From: Spirochaetota bacterium
GTDB lineage: Bacteria > Spirochaetota > UBA4802 > JAFGJZ01
Assembly: GCA_016934935.1 (NCBI GenBank)
Contig: JAFGRW010000091.1
Coordinates: forward strand, 1 to 32,971
Direction: 5' to 3'
DNA: 32,971 nt
Both the position numbers and the translations under genes were made by a program. A model generated the notes under the pieces. The model made no database searches and was not told the DNA's origin. It saw only the letters and a list, made by a program, of their open reading frames with translations. This document shows positions 25,211 to 32,971 of the stretch, in pieces (the stretch's first letter is position 1; each line of letters begins with the position of its first letter).

Positions 25211-26539
25211 TCAATACTGTTTTGGTCTAAAAAACCATTTTACCGTGTCTATAAGTTGAGTGTTTGGATAAGATGAACCAACCTTTGACCAGTTATTGTA
25301 TATTTGTTCGTAACTATCTGTTTCGCAGTTTGTCGAGGGTATTTGCTGATTATACAGCCCCCAGTTTCCATGTTCAGATACAGCTTTATAGGTCCATATA
25401 GTCCAGTTAATACCGCTATTATTAAGTAAATCCAGACCTTTTGACCAGGCGTCCAAATTCTTGAAATAGTTAAACTCTCCCATATAACTTGGCACATTAT
25501 AGTTTGCCTGAGCTATCAGGTTTAACTTTTTTTCCATATTATATATTTGATTACCTTTTGAATTATCATAATCATCATAAAGATAGTTGTGGTACTGATA
25601 CATGACATTAATCCATTGGTAGTCGTTTGGATCCGGTAGATCACCAGGGTCCCATGTCGCAGACATAATTATAATGTGATCAGGGTCAATTGCGCGTATT
25701 TTTTTATAGGCTGTGTCATATATATTCCATAAAAGTGAGTGTAAATACTGGACAGAATATGATGAATTATATCGGTATGTACAATAAGGTTCATTTAAAA
25801 GGTCATAACCGGCAACAATCGGGTTCTCCTTGTATCTGTTGGCAATTTTTTCCCATATCATGTAATACATCTTTTGATTTGCAGAAGCGTTTTTACCAAA
25901 AAAAAACTCTGAGGCTTTCTCTTTGTTATCTCCTCCATCAATCCCTGAATGGTCACTTCCGTTCTGTGATCCGGGTGCTCCGTGAAAATCGAGTATTACA
26001 TATAGTCCCCTGGAACCCGCCTCTTTAATGAACCAGTCCAATTTATCAAAACATTCACTTTTCAAATTGCCTTTAGTGTCTACAAAATTCATATACCAAA
26101 ACGGGAGTCTAATAACATTCATACCTAATTTTGCACAATTATCAAAATCTTTTCTTTTCCAGTAATTATCCTGATAAAGCTTAACAAGAGCGAACATGGA
26201 TTTTTCACCGAAACGTTTTGCCAGAGTTTTATGAAGATCAATTTCGGCTTTTACATTGCTACTGTATTCAGTCGGAGTCATCCAGAATTCTTGAAGCAAA
26301 TACCCTCCGGCATTAACACCTTTCAGGAAAACAATATCTCCGGATCCTTTTTTCTTTCGTAATACCTTTCCATCGACCTTTAAAAAATCGTCACAAGTGA
26401 TTGGAACGGTTTGAATATTATTCCATTCAGTTTTATCATCAGTTACTGTTGGATTACATGAGAAAAAAAGAAAAATTATTATAAGCAGGTATTGATAGAG
26501 TATCTTGTTGCATAAGGGCTTTTCTTCTGTTTTTCTCAT
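25211..26539 (-). CDS. GH5 exo-beta-1,3-glucanase-like lipoprotein
   Basis: This 442-aa enzyme probably releases glucose from beta-1,3-glucans or related oligosaccharides. The signal peptide ends LFFSC (Cys28). The TIM-barrel GH5 signatures are NVIRLPFWY, the substrate-site motif DFHGAPGSQNGSDHSG, DLLNEP with acid/base Glu250, and YMGEFN with nucleophile Glu355. HGAPGSQNG followed by an N/D-HSG segment is characteristic of exo-1,3-glucanases of the yeast Exg type (GH5_9 and relatives). There is no clear ribosome-binding site before the ATG; a TATAAT lies 12 bases upstream, so translation from a very short leader is possible. The MATE gene ends 67 bases upstream on the same strand. It complements the GH16 endo-enzyme in beta-1,3-glucan breakdown. 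Confidence 0.88.
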   Translation of the reverse strand: MRKTEEKPLCNKILYQYLLIIIFLFFSCNPTVTDDKTEWNNIQTVPITCDDFLKVDGKVLRKKKGSGDIVFLKGVNAGGYLLQEFWMTPTEYSSNVKAEIDLHKTLAKRFGEKSMFALVKLYQDNYWKRKDFDNCAKLGMNVIRLPFWYMNFVDTKGNLKSECFDKLDWFIKEAGSRGLYVILDFHGAPGSQNGSDHSGIDGGDNKEKASEFFFGKNASANQKMYYMIWEKIANRYKENPIVAGYDLLNEPYCTYRYNSSYSVQYLHSLLWNIYDTAYKKIRAIDPDHIIIMSATWDPGDLPDPNDYQWINVMYQYHNYLYDDYDNSKGNQIYNMEKKLNLIAQANYNVPSYMGEFNYFKNLDAWSKGLDLLNNSGINWTIWTYKAVSEHGNWGLYNQQIPSTNCETDSYEQIYNNWSKVGSSYPNTQLIDTVKWFFRPKQY

Positions 26540-26550
26540 TAATGTTCGCC

Positions 26551-26556
26551 ATTATA
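26551..26556 (-). promoter_or_regulatory. Perfect -10 box close to the GH5 start
   Basis: TATAAT on the minus strand lies 11 bases before the GH5 ATG; the position 17 bases upstream (AATTAT) is a poor -35. A start from it would leave a leader of about 5 bases. Confidence 0.35.
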
Positions 26557-26606
26557 TTTTTTTTTGATTGGTGATAATTACTTTGTGCATAAAGATAATA
26601 ATAATC

Positions 26607-27989
26607 TCAATTATGTTTGTCAAATAATCCGGTATCTGTTTTTTGGTGCGCTAGATTTTTGGCAAATAGCACTATCCACGATATTGATATGAAAGCAAAA
26701 ATAATATGTACAGAAGCTCCGGCATAAACAAATTCCTGAAAGCCGTAACCCATTACTTGAACAACAAAATAAGATAAAGGAACCAGCACCAGAATGGATT
26801 TTGTGAATGTGAGTACAAAACCCGGCATAGCGCGTCCTGCTCCCTGAAAAGCAGAACCGATTACTATACTTGCTGATATGCCAATGCTTCCGATACCGAA
26901 TATTCGAGCTTGCATTATCGCAAATGATACTATCTCCGGTACTTCGCTAAAAAGTGGAAAAAGCAGTGGAGCCGAAATAATTATGATCAGCGCGAAAAGA
27001 AAAGAGGCTGCAGCACCCGCTTTGATGCAGCTTTTTACTATATCATAAACACGTGTATAATTTTTGTTCCCGTAATTCTGCCCTACAAGGGTCATGGCAG
27101 CATTGCCTATTCCATAGGCCGGCAGCATTATCAGTTCGTTAATTCTTCCGTAAATAACATAGCTGCTCATTGCAATTTCACTGATTGAGCCGACAAGCCT
27201 GTTAAGTGCCATAAAACTGAAGCTGAGTATAATCATGGAGATCGTATGCGGTATTCCAATTCTGAGAATTTCAACTATTATAGAAAGTTTTGCCTTCAGG
27301 ATGTTCCAGTGTATCGCAAGACCGCTTTTTTGCCGTATAAAAACCATGATTATTATAAGCAGTGATATCGAGATTGATATTGAAGAGGCCAATGCCGCTC
27401 CTTTAACGCCCAAACCTAAAACAAATATAAAAACAGGATCAAGAATGATATTAAGTACAGTGGATATTGTCATTGATATACCCATGTATTGAGGCTTCCC
27501 TTCGCCTTGTAAAATGCCGGTCAGTGTCATCTGTATCAGCATCAGTGAAAGCCCGGGTGAAAAATAGAGAAAGTAGTCTTTGGCATGACCAAGTGCTTCT
27601 TGTGATATTTGCGAACCCGCTAATATGTTCAGTATAGGGGTGCTAAAAAGAAAGGCAATAATTATAGTAGCAGCTGCCGCTATAAGTGAAAGCAAAAGAC
27701 CGGAATCGGCAACCCGGCTTAAGGTCTTTTCATCTCTAGCGCCTATTGAACGAGCTACAAGCGAGCTTATTCCGTTAAAAATACCGCTGCCCAAAGCAAT
27801 ATAAAGGAAGAAGAGCGGAAAAACGAGTCCAAGTCCGCTCATTAATGTTTCAGAGCTACGGTCTATATAAGAGATAAATATTGTATCAGCTATATTGTAA
27901 AAGAACATAAGCATATGGCCAATAACTACGGGTACACTTAGTTTAGTGATAATCTTGTAAATATGACCTTCCAGTATCTGGTTTTGCAC
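26607..27989 (-). CDS. MATE-family multidrug/Na+ efflux transporter
   Basis: This 460-aa inner-membrane protein is of the length and hydrophobicity of a 12-helix MATE transporter, which exports cationic or aromatic compounds using Na+ or H+. Seen: SVPVVIGHMLMFFYNIADT near the N-terminus, the internal two-fold pattern with a second half beginning ILRIGIPHTISMIILSFSFM, and the QGEGKPQYMGISM and QGAGRAMPGF segments. The start codon is GTG, well supported by AGGGAGG 7 bases upstream (27997-28003). It may share a transcript with the GH5 gene. The substrate cannot be deduced. Confidence 0.9.
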   Translation of the reverse strand: MQNQILEGHIYKIITKLSVPVVIGHMLMFFYNIADTIFISYIDRSSETLMSGLGLVFPLFFLYIALGSGIFNGISSLVARSIGARDEKTLSRVADSGLLLSLIAAAATIIIAFLFSTPILNILAGSQISQEALGHAKDYFLYFSPGLSLMLIQMTLTGILQGEGKPQYMGISMTISTVLNIILDPVFIFVLGLGVKGAALASSISISISLLIIIMVFIRQKSGLAIHWNILKAKLSIIVEILRIGIPHTISMIILSFSFMALNRLVGSISEIAMSSYVIYGRINELIMLPAYGIGNAAMTLVGQNYGNKNYTRVYDIVKSCIKAGAAASFLFALIIIISAPLLFPLFSEVPEIVSFAIMQARIFGIGSIGISASIVIGSAFQGAGRAMPGFVLTFTKSILVLVPLSYFVVQVMGYGFQEFVYAGASVHIIFAFISISWIVLFAKNLAHQKTDTGLFDKHN

Positions 27990-28270
27990 TGTACTGCCTC
28001 CCTGTTTTTGAGTAAAGACATGTTGTTTCGAGAAAGTGTTTTGTAAAGCAAAAAAAGATTTAAATAAAATATTAAAAATAAATTAACACAATGAAATTTG
28101 TTTTATTGATTAACGGGTATTTCGTATGATAACTTATTTGAAATTATGGTGATTCCTGCAAATGTTCCGTCTGTATCTTCTGTTTTATCGTTAGGTAAAG
28201 TTTTTTTGTTGTCTTAAAACAGATAACCATTATTATTTGACATTCATTCAAAATCAGTTTGATATGTATT

Positions 28271-28282
28271 GGAAACGGTTGC
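28271..28282. promoter_or_regulatory. LacI-like operator GGAAACGGTTGC
   Basis: It differs from the GH9 operators by one base (GG instead of GC at the start), keeping the central CG and the right half. It lies between the MATE and activase genes, 282 bases from the MATE start, so the regulated gene is unclear. Confidence 0.4.
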
Positions 28283-28283
28283 G

Positions 28284-28295
28284 CAATCCGGATTG
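28284..28295. promoter_or_regulatory. 12-bp palindrome CAATCCGGATTG
   Basis: This is a perfect palindrome starting one base after the LacI-like site. Two adjoining symmetric sites suggest a compound regulatory region, though a 12-bp palindrome alone can be chance. Confidence 0.35.
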
Positions 28296-28537
28296 TAATT
28301 TGTACCGATTGCTTTGTGTGTTTTCCGGGATGCTTTAATGGAATTTGACTTGAAAACCCTCTGTCTATTAATACAAAATGATGCTATTATCCCGAAAAAA
28401 CATCGATCGTTACAGTCAAACTGGTTTTATGAAACATTATAAGAGTATATTTGAAAACTATCAGTTTTTCGGATATACAAAACAGTGATTGCGGATTAAT
28501 CAAATAATCTGTAAAACCAGACTGTCGGAGTTTATTC

Positions 28538-31500
28538 ATGTCTAAAAAGTATTTTATTGGTATGGATCTTGGTTCAACTACTGCCAAAATTGTTGTCGGG
28601 TACCCAAATGATAGCGGTATTTCTATTGAATATTCCGCTTATAAGAGACACCACGCCAAGATTCGGGAAACAATAGTTGGTATACTGAAGGATGTTCGCG
28701 AAAAGTTAGGCAACGCGGAATGTCTTGTCTCTATTACCGGATCTGCCGGGATGGGTATTTCTGAAACTACAGGTCTTCGTTTTGTGCAAGAGGTTGTGGC
28801 TTCAGCAACCTATATAAAAAGGGTGCAGCCTGATATAAGAACCTTTATTGAAATAGGCGGTGAAGATTCAAAAATCATATTTTTTGATGATGATTTTCAT
28901 GCCGATATGAGAATGAATGGAAGTTGTGCCGGTGGAACCGGTTCGTTTATTGATCAGATATCGGTTTTGCTTGATATTCCTGTCGAAGAGTTTGATGCTT
29001 ATGCTTCAAGGGGCGTCAAGGTCTTCCCGATTGCAACCCGTTGTGGTGTTTTTGCTAAAACAGATGTTCAGAGCCTTCTTTCACATAATGTATCTAAAGA
29101 AGATATTGCCCTGTCGGCTTTTCATGCTGTTGCTTTACAGGTTTTGAGTACTTTAACCCGTGGACATGATATCGAGTCAAAAATATTACTTGGTGGAGGC
29201 CCTTTGACCTTCAATAAGTATTTGAGAAAGGCTTTTGTTGAGTGTATCAAGGATATTCCTGAAAACGAATTTGTTGTAACCGATAACCCTCAGCTTATAC
29301 CGGCAATTGGTACAGCGCTTACTTGTGACGATCAAAATGAAGTTCAATATCTTGATGATCTTATTGCTCTGGTCGAAATAGTGCCTGAACAAAAAGTAGA
29401 TAACAGTAATCGTACAACTGCCATTCCGGAACTTTTTAAAGACGATGATGATTACAAAAGCTGGCTTGCAACATTTGACAAGTATCGTGTTAACCGTATT
29501 GATTTTGATAATCACAAAACAAAAAATTGCTTTCTTGGAATAGACTCGGGTTCTACCACAACAAAAATTGTACTTTCTGATGATGATGGCAATGTCGTCG
29601 CAACATATTATCATAATAATCTAGGTGACCCTATTGGTACTGTACAGAAGGGGCTTTCCGAAATATCAGGGTTCTGTAAAGAGAAGGGATTTACACCTAA
29701 TATTGTTGGAAGCGGGGTAACGGGCTACGGTGAAGGCCTAATAAAATGCGCGTTTGACCTGGATCATGGCTTTGTAGAGACGATGGCTCATTACCGTGCT
29801 GCTTCCCACTTCGCGCCCGATGTCTCTTTTATACTGGATATCGGCGGTCAGGACATGAAGGCCATGTTTATACGTGACGGCTATGTGGCGGACATACAGA
29901 TAAACGAAGCATGCTCATCAGGTTGTGGTTCGTTTATCGAAACGTTTGCTAACAATATGAGTTATAAGGTTGCCGATTTCGCGGAAATTGCGTGTCGTTC
30001 CAAGAATCCTTACGACCTGGGTACGCGTTGTACTGTTTTTATGAATACAAAAGTTAAGCAGGCATTAAGAGAGGGGGCCTCTATTGAAGATATTTCAGCG
30101 GGGCTTTCCTATTCAGTAATTAAAAATACCCTTTATAAGGTTCTTAAACTAAAAGATAGTGAACCTCTGGGTAAGAAGATACTTGTCCAGGGCGGAACCT
30201 TTAAAAACAATTCGATACTTCGTGCTTTTGAGCAGCTTACCGGATGTGATCTGATACGGCCAGATATTCCGGAACTTATGGGAGCTTTTGGTTGTGCCTT
30301 AAAAGCAATGGATCTTTATAAAGAAAATGCTTATGATACAAGCTTTAAGGGTTTCGAAGCCGCTCTGAATATAGCAGATACCGAAAAGAAAATCATAAAT
30401 TGTAAAGGCTGTGAAAACCATTGTCAGGTTACAAAATTAACATTTGCGAATGGTAATCATTTTTACATTGGCAACAACTGTGAACGAATTTTCACCAATA
30501 ACACCGAGGTTGTTACCAGGGGGGATAATCTTGTCTCTGAAAAAAGAGATATAATCTTCAGGAGAAACCTTTCTGCCAGAAAACCCCGCGGCATAAAAAT
30601 GGGTATTCCCCGAATTTTAAATATGTTTGAAAATTTTCCGTTTTGGGCAACCTTCTTCAATGAGTGCGGCATAGATGTTGTATTGTCAGATCGTTCGAAT
30701 GTGGAGATATTTGAGGCCGGTGTCAAATCGGTTATGTCCGAAAATATTTGTTTCCCGGCCAAAATCGCTCACGGTCATATTCTTAATCTTGTTGAAAAAG
30801 ATGTGGATAGAATATTTTTCCCTAACGTTGTATTTGAGCGTGATGAGTATGAGGGGGCACAGAATACCTATAATTGTCCGGTTGTTACCGGCTATCCCTG
30901 TGTTATTCGAAGTTCCATAGATCCTGAAGGGCGATACAATATTCCTTTTGACTCCCCACCGATCAGTTTTAAGAGCAGTAGACTTATTGTTCGACAGCTT
31001 ATAAAGTACATGAAAACTCTCAATGTGCGGGAAGGCATTGTTAAACGCGCGTACAAGGCGGCAATTCACGAGCAGAAGGCCACCAAAAAAAGGCTGCAAG
31101 ACCGCGCACGTGACCTGATTGCCAAAGCCGACTCAACCGGACAGCCGCTTCTTGTTATGGCTGGGCGTCCATATCATATTGACAAGCTGATTAATCATGG
31201 AATACCGGAGCTAATAAGTGATCTTGGTGCTATCGTCATTCCTGAAGATTCAATACCCGATCTTAACAGCATCATTATTTCGGATGTGAATGTGCTTTCA
31301 CAGTGGGCTTATACAAACAGATTGTATGCAACCGCTAAATGGGTAAGCCAGCATCCAACTGCTCAAATAGTTCAGGTCAATTCGTTTGGTTGCGGTCCTG
31401 ATGCCGTATCAGTAGACGAGGTAAAAGAGATCCTTGAAGAGAATGATAAGCTCTATACAATTATTAAAGTTGACGAGGTCTTCAACTTAGGTGCGGTCAA

Positions 31501-32836
31501 GATTCGGTTGAGATCCATGCTTGAGGCGCTCAAGAAGAAACAGAAAGTGATCAAAGACGGATCGACTTCTCGTCGTAACGTTAATCAGGCAGTACCTTTT
31601 TCAAAAGAGAAGACGGTAATTGTTCCTCATTTTTCTAAATACTATTCTCCCCTTATTCCCCCGCTATTCAGGAGCTTCGGAATAAAGATGGAAACACTTC
31701 CTCTTCAGGATCACGATTCTGTTGACTATGGCATAAAAAACATAAACAACGAGATCTGTTACCCGGCGATTCTTGTGGCGGGTGATATTATTAAGGCTTA
31801 TATGGAGAACAACTATAGTAAGGATGATACTATAGTTCTTTTGACGCAGACCGGCGGTCAATGTAGGGCTTCCAACTATATTAATCTAGTTAACAAGGCT
31901 TTGGATCGTGTGGGTTTTGGAGATGTTCAGGTTGCTACCCTTTCTACAGCTTCTCTAAAAACTGTTGTAACCGGTCGGGAAGGCCTTCTTTTGGCCAAAA
32001 AAATGGTTTTGGGAATTCTGCTTCTTGACCAGTTGATGTACATGTATTTAACAACCAAACCGAGAGAGATAAAAAAAGGAACATCCAATGCTTTACATAA
32101 AAAGTATATGGAACTTTTTAACGAGATTATTGTTACCAAGCATTACGAAAAAAGCATGGATATTCTTGCTCAGGCCGTCAAAGAATTTAACGCTGTTGAA
32201 GTAAGCAATGATCCGGTTCCGCGTATCGGTTTTGTTGGAGAAATTTTTGTAAAGTATAATGAATTTGCCCATATGGATCTTATAGAGTGGGTACTGGAGC
32301 AGGGAGCAGAGATTGTTCTTCCTCCTCTTCAGGGCTTCTTTTTGCATGATTTTATCAGCCGTGACTATATGCACGACATGCATATAGCAGGTTCGGTTTT
32401 GAGCCGTCTGATTAATCGTTTTATATGGAACTATGTAAACGGTAAGGTTAAAAAAGTAGATGCTATTATGAAGAGCTACAAACGTTATAAAAAACCACAT
32501 GATCTTCACAAGCTTGCTGATAAAACCGAGAATTTTGTGTCGCTGGTCAATCAATTTGGTGAGGGATGGCTATTAACTGCAGATATGCTCTCCATGCTTG
32601 ACGAAGGCGTTGAAAATATTATTTCTGTACAGCCGTTCGGTTGTATATCCAACCACGTTGTGGCTAAGGGTGTCGAGAAAAGGATTAAGAATCTTTACCC
32701 CAACTTCAAATTATTGGCAATAGATTTTGATCAGAGCACCAGTCCGGCCAACGTTTTTAACAGAGCGCATTTTATGGTTGCTTCGGCTAAGGAATCTTTG
32801 CAAAAACAGCAGGAAAAGGCGACTGGTACCGATTAA
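28538..32836 (+). CDS. 2-hydroxyacyl-CoA dehydratase activase fusion (two BadF/BcrA ATPase domains plus dehydratase-like region)
   Basis: This 1432-aa cytoplasmic protein is preceded by GGAG 7 bases upstream. Two ASKHA-fold ATPase domains come first: residues 1-300 (MDLGSTTAKIVV, GGEDSKI, NGSCAGGTGSF with Cys130) and 325-610 (IDSGSTTTKIVL, GGQDMKAMF, NEACSSGCGSF with Cys459 and Cys463). The Cys residues fit the bridging [4Fe-4S] cluster of HgdC/BcrA-type activators, which drive low-potential electron transfer with ATP. Residues 622-648 hold CxxCxxxC plus a further Cys (C622, C625, C629, C648). The remaining 780 residues resemble HgdB-like dehydratase-activase-related modules (GRPYHIDKLINHGIPELI, SFGCGPDA, TQTGGQCRASNY, QPFGCISNHV). 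Fused proteins of this size are widespread in anaerobes, but their substrate is not established. No dehydratase subunit genes adjoin it. Confidence 0.87.
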   Translation: MSKKYFIGMDLGSTTAKIVVGYPNDSGISIEYSAYKRHHAKIRETIVGILKDVREKLGNAECLVSITGSAGMGISETTGLRFVQEVVASATYIKRVQPDIRTFIEIGGEDSKIIFFDDDFHADMRMNGSCAGGTGSFIDQISVLLDIPVEEFDAYASRGVKVFPIATRCGVFAKTDVQSLLSHNVSKEDIALSAFHAVALQVLSTLTRGHDIESKILLGGGPLTFNKYLRKAFVECIKDIPENEFVVTDNPQLIPAIGTALTCDDQNEVQYLDDLIALVEIVPEQKVDNSNRTTAIPELFKDDDDYKSWLATFDKYRVNRIDFDNHKTKNCFLGIDSGSTTTKIVLSDDDGNVVATYYHNNLGDPIGTVQKGLSEISGFCKEKGFTPNIVGSGVTGYGEGLIKCAFDLDHGFVETMAHYRAASHFAPDVSFILDIGGQDMKAMFIRDGYVADIQINEACSSGCGSFIETFANNMSYKVADFAEIACRSKNPYDLGTRCTVFMNTKVKQALREGASIEDISAGLSYSVIKNTLYKVLKLKDSEPLGKKILVQGGTFKNNSILRAFEQLTGCDLIRPDIPELMGAFGCALKAMDLYKENAYDTSFKGFEAALNIADTEKKIINCKGCENHCQVTKLTFANGNHFYIGNNCERIFTNNTEVVTRGDNLVSEKRDIIFRRNLSARKPRGIKMGIPRILNMFENFPFWATFFNECGIDVVLSDRSNVEIFEAGVKSVMSENICFPAKIAHGHILNLVEKDVDRIFFPNVVFERDEYEGAQNTYNCPVVTGYPCVIRSSIDPEGRYNIPFDSPPISFKSSRLIVRQLIKYMKTLNVREGIVKRAYKAAIHEQKATKKRLQDRARDLIAKADSTGQPLLVMAGRPYHIDKLINHGIPELISDLGAIVIPEDSIPDLNSIIISDVNVLSQWAYTNRLYATAKWVSQHPTAQIVQVNSFGCGPDAVSVDEVKEILEENDKLYTIIKVDEVFNLGAVKIRLRSMLEALKKKQKVIKDGSTSRRNVNQAVPFSKEKTVIVPHFSKYYSPLIPPLFRSFGIKMETLPLQDHDSVDYGIKNINNEICYPAILVAGDIIKAYMENNYSKDDTIVLLTQTGGQCRASNYINLVNKALDRVGFGDVQVATLSTASLKTVVTGREGLLLAKKMVLGILLLDQLMYMYLTTKPREIKKGTSNALHKKYMELFNEIIVTKHYEKSMDILAQAVKEFNAVEVSNDPVPRIGFVGEIFVKYNEFAHMDLIEWVLEQGAEIVLPPLQGFFLHDFISRDYMHDMHIAGSVLSRLINRFIWNYVNGKVKKVDAIMKSYKRYKKPHDLHKLADKTENFVSLVNQFGEGWLLTADMLSMLDEGVENIISVQPFGCISNHVVAKGVEKRIKNLYPNFKLLAIDFDQSTSPANVFNRAHFMVASAKESLQKQQEKATGTD

Positions 32837-32860
32837 TCGGGAGAGAAATTGAGTAATGAT

Positions 32861-32888
32861 AACAGAGCCGGTTTAACCCGGCTTTGTT
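32861..32888 (+). terminator. Terminator after the activase fusion
   Basis: AACAGAGCCGG and CCGGCTTTGTT pair over 11 positions (one G-U) with a 6-nt loop, 24 bases after the stop, and continue into ATTTTGTTT. Confidence 0.85.
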
Positions 32889-32893
32889 ATTTT

Positions 32894-32958
32894 GTTTGCC
32901 CAGCGAAGCTGGCAAACCCAGTCTTCTGAAAGAAGAAGACATCGCCCCGATCAGGGGG
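32894..32958. other. Run of three consecutive hairpins at the window edge
   Basis: Hairpin 1 (32894-32917) pairs GTTTGCC/GGCAAAC plus AGC/GCT around GAA with one bulged C. Hairpin 2 (32921-32940) pairs GTCTTCT/AGAAGAC. Hairpin 3 (32945-32957) pairs CCCC/GGGG. They follow the terminator immediately and are cut by the window end. It may be the start of a structured RNA or a dispersed repeat; I cannot name it. Confidence 0.4.
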
Positions 32959-32971
32959 AAGATAATCCGAA

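Larger units (their letters stand above)
28004..28537. other. Long intergenic region between MATE and dehydratase activase genes
   Basis: These 534 bases between divergent genes carry no credible gene. They hold a LacI-like site (28271), an adjacent 12-bp palindrome (28284), and a long-range inverted pair CTGGTTTTA near 28423 and TAAAACCAG near 28511 just before the + strand gene. No strong promoter is visible; TTGACT at 28345 lacks a convincing -10. Confidence 0.5.

Noticed and set aside
28387..28587. Small minus-strand reading frame across the activase start
   Set aside because: It overlaps the well-supported start of the 1432-aa gene, and its product has no recognisable features.
1..32971. 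CRISPR arrays, tRNA or rRNA genes, IS elements
   Set aside because: No regularly spaced direct repeats, cloverleaf sequences, rRNA segments or transposase motifs were seen; the only long repeat is the 85-bp pair upstream of the GH9 genes.

Overview
The window looks like chromosomal DNA of an anaerobic, polysaccharide-degrading Gram-negative bacterium. Four secreted glycoside hydrolases start with lipoprotein signal peptides, so extracellular glucan breakdown with surface or periplasmic anchoring is likely. The giant acyl-CoA dehydratase activase fusion, the ROK-type regulator, the SWIM-SNF2 helicase and the fused acyl-CoA carboxylase together resemble spirochaetes (Treponema/Spirochaeta-like) or Fibrobacter-like lineages. 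That placement is a family-level impression, not a database result.

Region 1 (1-8513, + strand) is lipid or polyketide synthesis. It holds the 3' end of a large PfaA-like synthase (acyl carrier protein, ketoreductase, dehydratase). Next comes a single-chain acyl-CoA carboxylase of about 1886 aa joining biotin carboxylase, biotin carrier and carboxyltransferase. The carboxylase probably makes the malonyl-type extender used by the synthase. Region 2 (8514-9615) holds a 160-aa protein that reads as two tandem ribbon-helix-helix domains, preceded by a perfect 24-bp palindrome that is a good candidate for its own operator.

Region 3 (9616-13453) is a divergent pair: a ROK-family repressor and a GH16 beta-1,3-glucanase lipoprotein with three C-terminal carbohydrate-binding-like modules. 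Region 4 (13513-18226) has a SWIM-SNF2 helicase (- strand) and an orphan trpB (+ strand). Region 5 (18227-27989) has two GH9 endoglucanase lipoproteins, a GH5 exo-beta-1,3-glucanase-like lipoprotein and a MATE transporter. The two GH9 genes share an 85-bp upstream block (76/85 identical) that contains a LacI-type operator and a long inverted repeat. Region 6 (28004-32971) has a 534-bp gap with another LacI-like site, a 1432-aa dehydratase-activase fusion, and a run of hairpins at the window edge.

The glucanases form a coherent beta-glucan-degrading set: GH16 endo-1,3, GH9 endo-1,4 and GH5 exo-1,3. They are separate transcription units, most bounded by CGGG/CCCG hairpins, and appear to be controlled by at least two regulator classes: ROK for GH16 and an unseen LacI-type protein for the GH9 pair. 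Several annotated starts were moved downstream of the longest reading frame because of ribosome-binding sites or lipoprotein signals.
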